Source: Tubulanus polymorphus
Taxonomy: Eukaryota > Nemertea > Palaeonemertea > Tubulaniformes > Tubulanidae
Direction of reading: 5' to 3'
DNA: 64,000 nt
NCBI RefSeq assembly: GCF_964204645.1
Contig: NC_134034.1
Coordinates: 6,255,414-6,319,413, forward strand
The notes beneath the pieces were generated by a model that saw nothing but the letters and a program-made list of their open reading frames with translations, did no database searches and had not been told where the DNA came from. Position numbers and translations under genes: made by a program. How positions within the stretch are numbered: position 1 is the first letter of the stretch; each line of letters starts with the position of its first letter. Shown piece after piece: positions 55,784-64,000 of the stretch.

Positions 55784-58217
55784 GGTTTTATCGCCTGCGA
55801 CACTTCAATATTTTGGTTTTATCACCTGCGACAATTCAATATTTTGGTTTTATCGCCAGCGACAATTCATTAGTTTGGTTTTGTCGCCGCGACAATTCAT
55901 TATTTTGGTTTTATCAACCGTGACAATTCAATATTTTGGTTTTATCGCCCGCGATAATTCATTATTTTGGTTTTATCGCCCACGACAATTCATTATTTTT
56001 GTTTTGTCACCCGAGACAATTCATTATTTTAGTTTTATCGCCCGCGACAATTCATTATTTTGGTTTTGTCGTCCGCGACAATCCTTCTTGTTAGTTTTGT
56101 CGCCCGCGACAATTCATTATTTTGGTTTTATATTTTGTTTTTGTCGCCCGCGACAATTCATTATTTTTGTTTTGTCGCCCGAGACAATTCAATATTTTGG
56201 TTTTATCGCCCGCGATAATTCATTATTTTGGTTTTGTCGCCCGCGATAATTCATTATTTTGGTTTTATCGCCCGCGACAATTCATTATTACGGTTTTATC
56301 GCCCGCGACAATTCATTATTTTGGTTTTATATTCTGTTTTTGTCGCCCGCGACAATTTTTTTTTTGGTTTTGTCGCCCGCGACAATTCAATATTTTGGTT
56401 TTATCGCCCACGATAATTCATTATTTTAGTTTTGTCGCCCCCGATAATTCATTATTTTGGTTTTATCGCCCGCGACAATTCATTATTACGGTTTTATCGC
56501 CCGCGACAATTCACCATTTTGGTTTTGTCGCCTGCGACAATTCATTATTTTGGTTTTATCGCCCGCGACAATTCATTATTTTGGTTTTGTCGCCCGCAAC
56601 AATTCATTAGTTTGGTTTTTGTCGCCCGCGACAATTCAATATTTTGGTTTTATCGCCCACGACAATTCGTTACTTTGGTTTTATCTCCAGCGACAATTCA
56701 TTATTTTGGTTTTGTCGCCCGCGACAATTCACCATTTTGGTTTTGTCGCCCGCGACAATTCATTAGTTTGGTTTTGTCACCCGCGACAATTCAACATTAA
56801 GTTTTTGTCGCCCGCGACAATTCAATACTTTGGTTTTATCGCCCGCGACAATTCATTACTTTGGTTTTATCTCCAGCAACAATTCATTATTTTGGTTTAA
56901 TCGCCCGCGACAATTCAATATTTTGGTTTTATCGCCTGCGATAATTCATTATTTTGGTTTTATCGCCCCTCGACAATTCATTATTTTGGTTGTGTCGCCC
57001 ACGACAATTCACCATTTTGGTTTTGTCCCCTGGACAATTCACCATTTTGGTTTTGTCGCCCGCGACAATTCATTATTTTGGTTTTGTCGCACCGACTTTT
57101 CTTTTTTTGGTTTTGTCGCCCGCGACAATTCAATATTTTGGTTTTATCGCCCGCGACAATTCATTACTTTGGTTTTATCTCCAGCAACAATTCATTATTT
57201 TGGTTTTGTCGCCCGCGACAATTCATTATTTTGGTTTTATATTTTGTTTTTGTCGCCCGCGACAATTCATTATTTTGGTTTTATTTTTTTTTTGTCGCCC
57301 GCGACAATTCAATATTTTGGTTTTGTCGCCCGCGATAATTCAATATTTTGGTTTTATCGCCCGCGATAATTTTGTCCCATGAGACAATTCATTATTTTGG
57401 TTTTATCGCCCGCAACAATTCATTATTTTGGTTTTGTCGCCCGCGACAATTCATTATTTTGGTTTCGTCACACGTGACAATTAAATATTATGTTTTTATC
57501 GCCCGAGACAATTCATTATTTTGGTTTTATCGCCCGCGACAATTCATAGTTTGTTTTTATCGCCCGCGACAATTCATTAGTTTGGTTTTGTCGCCCGCGA
57601 CAATTCAATATTTTGGTTTTATCACCAGCGACAATTCAATATTTTTGTTTTATCGCCCGCGACAATTCATAGTTTGGTTTTATCGCCCCCGACAATTCAT
57701 TAGTTTGGTTTTGTCGCCCGTGACAATTCAATATTTTGGTTTTGTCGCCCGCGATAATTCAATATTTTGGTTTTATCGCCCGCGATAATTTTGTCCCATG
57801 AGACAATTCATTATTTTGGTTTTATCGCCCGCAACAATTCATTATTTTGGTTTTGTCGCCCGTGACAATTCATTATTTTGGTTTCGTCACACGTGACAAT
57901 TAAATATTATGTTTTTATCGCCCGAGACAATTCATTATTTTGGTTTTATCGCCCGCGACAATTCATAGTTTGTTTTTATCGCCCGCGACAATTCATTAGT
58001 TTGGTTTTGTCGCCCGCGACAATTCAATATTTTGGTTTTATCACCAGCGACAATTGAATATTTTTGTTTTATCGCCCGCGACAATTCATAGTTTGGTTTT
58101 ATCGCCCCCGACAATTCATTAGTTTGGTTTTGTCGCCCGTGACAATTCAATATTTTGGTTTTATCACCCGCGACAATTCATTAGTTTGGTTTTGTCGCCT
58201 GCGACAATTCTTTTTCA
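55784..58217. repeat. 31-bp minisatellite, block 10 (longest, ~2.4 kb)
   Basis: The longest block. An unusual junction (GCGATAATTTTGTCCCATGAG) occurs at 57,361 and 57,780, marking a 419-bp segmental duplication. Long open frames here are artefacts. Confidence 0.95.
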
Positions 58218-59613
58218 GTCCACTTGGGACTTTAGTCCCAGCGGGCTATTGCGTTCACTTTTCGTCCATAGACGGAATCCAGTTATTTCGGGAAGTTTTG
58301 AAGACGATTCAAGGTAATGTCTTGATATTTGGTTTATACATGTATCTACCCTAGACACATCGCCAGCCCAAAACCTGGCCCTGTCAGATTCAAGATGGTC
58401 GACTGGCAGCCATTGTTGTTTGCCATAATCAGCACTTTTTAAACATTTTCGAAGTTTTTCGAGGGAAATTTTGAAGACGCTTTGATCAATTACCTTGATC
58501 TTTCGTTTATATTTGAATCTACCAAAGGCCCATCAGCATAAGAAAATTGGGTCGATCTGACTCAAGATGGCCGTCCTATGACCTTTTTAGTGCCCAAAAA
58601 TGTCAATTTTGGCCAGAATTATAGGTCCTGTAGCTTCCTACTGGTTTGCCATTTCTCATTGCAATTGCTGATGGGTATTCTTTAGAGAGGGATGTTTTAT
58701 ACCCGGGACAGGTATTTTGATCAGCCAATTATGACGCAATTGGCGGCCATCTTGGTGTCATCAGTACTCATTCGTAGGTGGGAAAAAGTTTTTCCACAAA
58801 TTATTGATACCTAAGCATATTGTGTTACTATATTCAATTGGAAAGTTGTAGCCCATAACGTGTTCTATGATTTTGGTGAGTTTCAAGGTCATTGGTTTTT
58901 GTATGTGGCCATCAGGGGGCGTTGAATAATACAATAACTTAGTATCGCTATATTATATTTGTACCAAGGCATATTTTGTTACCATGATCAATTGCAAAGT
59001 TGTAGTTCATGACATCGTCTATGATTGTGGTGAGTTTTTAAGGACATTAGTTATTCCATATAGTCACCAGGGGGCGTTGAATAGTAGAAAAGCTTAGTTT
59101 TTCCTTATTAGATTGGTACCTAGGCATAGTTTGTTACCATGATCCATTGTTAAGTTGTAGTTCATGACATCGTCTATGATTGTGGTGAGTTTTAAAGGAC
59201 ATTTGTTATTCCATATAGTCACCAGGGGGCGCTGAATAGTAGAATGGCTTAGTATTTCCTTATTAGATTGGTACCTAGGCATATTTTGTTACTATGATCA
59301 ATTGCAAAATTGTATTTCATGACATGTACTACGATTGTGGTGAGTTTTAAGGTCATTGGGTTTTACATATGGTCACCAGAGGGCGTTGAATAGTAGAATA
59401 ACTTAGTATTTCCATATTAAATTGGTAACGAGGCATATTTTGTTATCACAATCATTTACAAAATCATAGCTGCTCACATGTTCTATGATTGTGGTGGGTT
59501 TCAAGGTCATTGGTTTTTGTATATGGTCACTAGAGGGCGTTATGTATTGAAATTGTTAGATAGTTGCATTTGAAACCACTTCCCAAGTGAGCATGGTGTC
59601 CCTGGACCCCTAG
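58218..59613 (+). mobile_element. Helentron-like element, full length
   Basis: GTCCACTTGGGACTTTAGTC to CCCCTAG|T, five monomers with CTCF-like motifs, including TAGTCACCAGGGGGCGCTG near 59,217. Confidence 0.8.
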
Positions 59614-59889
59614 TTTGGTTTTGTCGCCCGCGACAATTCATTATTTTGTTTTTGCCGTCCGCGACAATTCATTATTTTGGTTTTATCGCCCGCAACGATT
59701 CAATATTTTGGTTTTAACGCCCGCGACAATTCATTATTGTGGTTTTATCGCCCGCGACAATTCATTATTTTGGTTTTATCGCCCGCGACAATTCATTATT
59801 TTTGTTTTGTCACTCGTGACAATTCAATATTTTGGTTTTGTCACCCGCGACAATTCATAATTTTGGTTTTGTCGCCCGTGGTTTTGTCG
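59614..59889. repeat. 31-bp minisatellite stub, block 11
   Basis: Variant series as in the other stubs, one unit shorter than block 6. Confidence 0.92.
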
Positions 59890-60264
59890 GAACATTAACT
59901 TTTTTGGTCGAACAGTGTGTTAAGGTCGTTTTGGAAATTTACTCGGTCTGGTATATTTTGGATTACTGTGTATGTCATTTGTCAGGTGATTAAACAGAAG
60001 ACGACTTAGGATACTACCTTGCGTGACTCCACTAGTTAGACCGTCTCATTCCAAGATGAGGCGTTCCGTTGATTTCGGTTACAAGTTTCCGTTCAGAGAT
60101 AACTGCTGAGCCATTTGGGCGACCTATCATTGATACTGTTTCCTAATAGCCTGTTTAGTAATGGCTGATGTCGAGCCTTGTCAAATGCTTTGTTGAAATC
60201 CACCGTTGAACAGGATTCTAAGACTGTGCAGAAAACCCGTTATCGCTGCTTTGCAGCTATATTT
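59890..60264 (-). pseudogene. LINE reverse transcriptase fragment, copy 6
   Basis: Minus-strand fragment as at 39,213. Confidence 0.6.
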
Positions 60265-61430
60265 ATTATTATTATTTTCTTCCACACTATTTTTACCAAA
60301 AGAACATAGGCTTTGTTACCTTACCGCTGTTTCATATACAATCCATATAATATCGTTCAGCTCATTGAGATCTACAAATAGCCTGCGTGTTTTTTCACGA
60401 ATCATCGTTACAAAAGCGCTGTCGGGCCGTAAACATCGAAAATTTAGCCCCATTCAATGGGGCGACATGTTTTTCGAGTCGTCATCCCGAAATCAACCCG
60501 CAGGCCGACTGTCACTTCGATTATCAATTCAAGCATAAATTAACAAATTTATTACCCACAGATTGCACATTCTGTCGCGGTTTTTTAAAAACTAATATCA
60601 ACAATAGCCCATTTTCCTCATCAAATCATATTACCGATACACTGGAAATTTACTACTTTAGATTTTAAAAGCACTGTCGAGCCGTAAACATCGACAAATC
60701 GACGTGTGTTACTACATCGTCGTTCCGGGGATCAGCTGCGAGTTTCTCCTCATCATGAGAATCAAATCGAGTACAAATTAATTTATTGCTACCAGTGATT
60801 TGGCTGCGGGTTTCAAGGAGTTAGTTTAACAATACCTATTTTTCTTTACCGAATTAACCGTGTATTTACTAAGATAAATCTTTAGTGTACCGGGGAATCG
60901 TAGGCCTAAACTAAACACGCCGAAGAGATATAGCGGAGAAAAGCTGTTATGTCGACGAGGTATCAAAATAAAAAAATATATTACTTTATTCGGCCGCGGG
61001 CTTCAACCTCTATATCAATACCATCAATACTCTATATTTCCTACAGTACATACCGATCATTGTCAAATGCACAAGCTATTTACTAAATACAAGTATATAA
61101 CACACTCCTTTCCGTATGCTGGACTCATACTTGACATTCGGAGTAAGCGTTCGCTGTGGGGGAAAGGAGATCGTTCGCTGTGTCGCTTGAAGTGTTTATC
61201 GAGTTTTACGCGCCTTTAGGCCTACCGGTACTGAGCTTTACTAAACACAGTATAATTATTGCGTTTATTAACGGACTCATTGGATTGAACTTCAAAACAA
61301 AATGTACGATATTTAGGTCGGTTGTTATTCAATGGGCCTACGACGCAATCCGTCCAGATTTTAGGCCTACGCATATACATAGGCCTACATAGGCTAGTAG
61401 CCTCTACTAGGTTTAAGCTAAGTTCACTGT
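60265..61430. repeat. Module M4, copy h
   Basis: Full module, ending after GGCTAGTAGCCTCTACTAGG (~61,392-61,411). It is not followed by a minisatellite. Confidence 0.85.
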
Positions 61431-61644
61431 AAAGGAGGAATCAAGATTTATTAAAATGCATGTTAATGAGTGATTAACTGCTTGTGACTTGCAACGATCA
61501 ATCACAATTATCAATTTTATTGCCAAAAATGAAGATTTTTTTGAAAATTTCGTCTGAGCAGACAGCTTTATAAGCCAGACTTTTCATTTGAGCTTTTCAG
61601 CATAAATGAAACTGGTATTTCATTAATTTCTTATGATTTAAGCA
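61431..61644. other. AT-rich spacer; no gene seen
   Basis: No recognised feature. It separates the last M4 copy from a MITE. Confidence 0.4.
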
Positions 61645-61972
61645 GGGCGTAGGTCGGCCTTGCGACGGCTTGTGATTCGCTGCGACGCCTATCACTGCGA
61701 CCGCCAGCGACGATTGTGTCGCAACGACTCATCGACCTACGCTCCCTTGCGACGGGTTGCGACTTTCAGCAACGCCAGTCACAAGGAGTCGCACGTGTTC
61801 TACTTTCTGCGACGCGACACGACTGTCACAACCAACCGACGCGCTCTTACGACTGGCAGAAACTAGTCGCACACAGTCGCTGACAATCGTATCGCAACCG
61901 ACTTGCACCGAAACTTGCGATGCAACGCGAAGATCGCATCCCGTCACAAGGCTGACCTACGTCCGGCCTTAA
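61645..61972. mobile_element. GC-rich MITE with possible TTAA target
   Basis: The left end is GGGCGTAGGTCGGCCTTGCG and the right end the complement CAAGGCTGACCTACGTCCGG. TTAAG occurs just outside on each side, so a TTAA target (piggyBac-type) is possible. Inside are many TCGC/GCGA-rich phrases. Partial copy at 33,522. Confidence 0.65.
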
Positions 61973-62475
61973 GTTACTGCGGAGCCCCAGAAATATCTTT
62001 TTTTTTTGTTCAAAAGACCTTTCGCTTGAAAATTCTTTTGTCGGAACAAAATTTATTTCGTTCCAACCAATAATATTCTGTTCGATTGAACCAATTCGAA
62101 AAAAACGTTAGAACAAAGTCGAACAAACTTTTTTTTGTCCAAACGAAAGGATTTTTGTTCGAACAATTGTTCGATTGAACAGAATCGTTTGAATTTGATC
62201 AGAATTTTCTTTTCAGAACATTAAGTTTTTCGTTGGAACAAGTATATTGGAAAAAGTTTTTTCTCCGAACCAAAAGTATGAAGTATTTTGTTCAATCGAA
62301 CAGAATTGTTTTCATTCAAACATTCGTTCGAAAAAATTGTTTTCGCTCAACCAAATTTTTTTGCCGGGACAAAAAGTTTTTCATTTCAACAATAACATAG
62401 CTTTCAGAATGAAGAAAAGTTTTGGTTCAAACGAAAAGCGTACAAGATTTTCTTGTCGGATCATTAAGTTTTTTG
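61973..62475. repeat. Module M6, copy 3
   Basis: TTCGTTCGAACA-type repeat as at 33,710 and 40,496. Confidence 0.75.
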
Positions 62476-62958
62476 GTCGAACAGCGTGTTAAGGTCGTTT
62501 TGGAAATTTACTCGGTCTGGTATATTTTGGATTACTGAGCATGTCATTTGTCAGGACATTAAACAGAAGACGACTTAGGATACTACCTAGCGTGACTCGA
62601 CTAGTTAGAACGACTTAATCCAAGATGAAGCGTCCCGTTGATTTCGGCTACAGGTTTTCGTTCAGAGATAATGCTGAGCCATTTCGGCAACCTATCATTG
62701 ATACTGTTTGCTAATAGCCTTGTTTAGTAATGGCTGATGTTGTACCTTATTAAATGCTTTGTCAAAATCATAAAGAGTAATTATCGCCTAACAGTCGATT
62801 TTCCAGAGTCAAATAGGACATCTGGTTCAGTTGTCCATGATTTCAAGAAGGTCTAATTGACTGTTTGTCGAGGTTCCTCTTATAAAACTGTATTAACCAT
62901 TGAACAGGATTCAAAGACTGTGCCGAAAACCCGTTATCGCTGCTTTACAGCTATATTT
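62476..62958 (-). pseudogene. LINE reverse transcriptase fragment, copy 7; right edge of the complex
   Basis: Longer form as at 41,031. It ends at CGCTGCTTTACAGCTATATTT, directly joined to Polinton sequence. The G-to-A change in the terminal hairpin (TTTACAGC for TTTGCAGC) is unique to this copy. Confidence 0.6.
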
Positions 62959-62989
62959 TATTTTTAATTTTAATTTTTTTATTATATAA

Positions 62990-64000
62990 ATGGATGTAGA
63001 AGGTGGAGAAGATATTGGAATGGATACTTCTGATGAACCCGGCATAACTGAAGAACAACCGCCTGATTTTAATGAAAAAAGTTTTAATGACGGTAATGAG
63101 CCAGAATATAATAATAATTTAGCAGATAGTGGTTTTAATGATAATATAATATCAACAGGCGATTTTGATAGAAGAGCTGGACGGAGATTAAATATTGAAA
63201 ATGAAAATCCAGATTTTGTAAGTATAATTTAGAATATAATGAATATATAAATAATTTTAAACCTATATTTAAAAATCTGGATATAATATAAATGATAGAG
63301 GTGCCAGATATTTAGTACAAGAATTAAAATCTTTAGATGGTGATATTACTAACATTTGAAAGATGATAATTATATTAATATCACTTACAAAAATCAAATT
63401 AAAATATTAGCAGAATCAACTTTGAGTAATTTAGAATCATCTAGAATTAAAAGAATAAGTAATAGTAATGAAATAGAAAATGTTACCGACACAGAAATAA
63501 ATCAAAATAAAAGATATTTAAACAAAGAATTAATGAATTATTTGAAATAATCAAAAATAATTTAGAAACAGAAACTTCTGAACAGAATATAACTTCGAAA
63601 ACTAGTAAACTTAAATCAAATAAAGTTCCAATTGAAAAACTTTTACCGAATGGATTACTTGACGCAACAGAACACGAATTAGAAGAATTAGATATATTTT
63701 CTGATAAAGCAATTAGAGAAATTATTAGTATAAGACTTGCATCTGATAAAATTGCGCATGATAAAAGTATAAGAGATTTTAAAATTAGAACTTTAGAAAA
63801 AGATAGAACTTATAAAATCAAAGAAATAGAACAATTGGAATTAGATAAAGATAATAAAGGTATTGAAGAAATTGAATTTAAAAAAGAAATGCATATTAAG
63901 AAAAAGAAAAAGATGATTTAGAATATAACATGGAATTTCAGAAAGAAGAAATTAAATTATAAAAAAAACCATATGATTATAATATTAATAATAGATTAAA
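62990..64000 (+). pseudogene. Polinton acidic/coiled-coil protein, broken, runs off window
   Basis: The start is in TTTTATTATATAA|ATGG (62990), the same motif as the left Polinton genes. The N terminus is acidic (DVEGGEDIGMDTSDEPG) with TGDFDRRAGRRLN. After frame changes near 63,230, 63,290 and 63,555 the sequence continues, including KLLPNGLLDATEHELEELDI and a Lys/Glu coiled coil, past 63,900. At least 330 codons in total, incomplete. No known domain. Its composition and start motif tie it to the Polinton part at 15.8-28.3 kb. Confidence 0.55.

Noticed and set aside
31649-59889. CRISPR array
   Set aside because: Repeats of 31 bp abut directly with no unique spacers, and the DNA is eukaryotic.
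1-64000. tRNA or rRNA genes
   Set aside because: No cloverleaf-like or rRNA-like sequence was recognised by eye; a covariance scan would be needed to exclude degenerate copies.

Overview
This window is nuclear DNA of a metazoan, most likely a marine invertebrate, possibly a mollusc or another spiralian. The evidence is a multi-exon animal gene with GT-AG introns plus a dense load of mobile DNA: a hAT-like transposase relative, Penelope-like elements with hammerhead ribozymes, a Polinton/Maverick (adintovirus-like) element, Helitron/Helentron-type non-autonomous elements, MITEs and a large minisatellite complex. I cannot name the species from sequence alone.

Region 1 (1-9.0 kb): the last four coding exons of a MINDY-4 type deubiquitinase (842-1070, 3712-3892, 8421-8499, 8856-8904, + strand). 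Intron phases agree at every junction whose two sides I can see. Its introns hold a complete Helentron-like repeat (2362-3595) and a broken hAT-like transposase-related gene with its own intron (4868-7445).

Region 2 (9.0-15.1 kb): repeats only. There are two more Helentron-like copies, two unrelated 62-bp tandem repeats, a 554-bp foldback element with a perfect 8-bp target duplication, and an isolated hammerhead ribozyme core.

Region 3 (15.2-28.3 kb): a very AT-rich decayed Polinton mixed with a Penelope-like element. The Polinton part has a protein-primed family B DNA polymerase in many pieces. That polymerase carries an intein with two LAGLIDADG endonuclease motifs exactly at polymerase motif C. 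Around it lie several zinc-finger genes and a + strand run of small membrane or virion-type genes. Most starts sit directly on a TAAATAAATGG / TATATAAATGG motif, suggesting a virus-like promoter or leader system.

Region 4 (28.3-62.96 kb): about 34.7 kb of higher-order repeat inserted near the end of a Polinton gene. It cycles through five modules: a ~1 kb module, a 31-bp minisatellite (TTTTGGTTTTATCGCC + CGCGACAATTCATTA), a Helentron-like element with 154-bp monomers carrying near-consensus CTCF motifs, a short minisatellite stub, and a minus-strand LINE reverse transcriptase fragment. Because 31 is not divisible by 3 and the unit has no stop codon, the minisatellite is open in all three forward frames. 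These open frames should not be read as genes.

Region 5 (62.97-64.0 kb): the Polinton resumes with its start motif and runs off the window. No integrase, packaging ATPase or protease was recognised; they may lie beyond the window or be lost. No tRNA, rRNA or CRISPR was seen.
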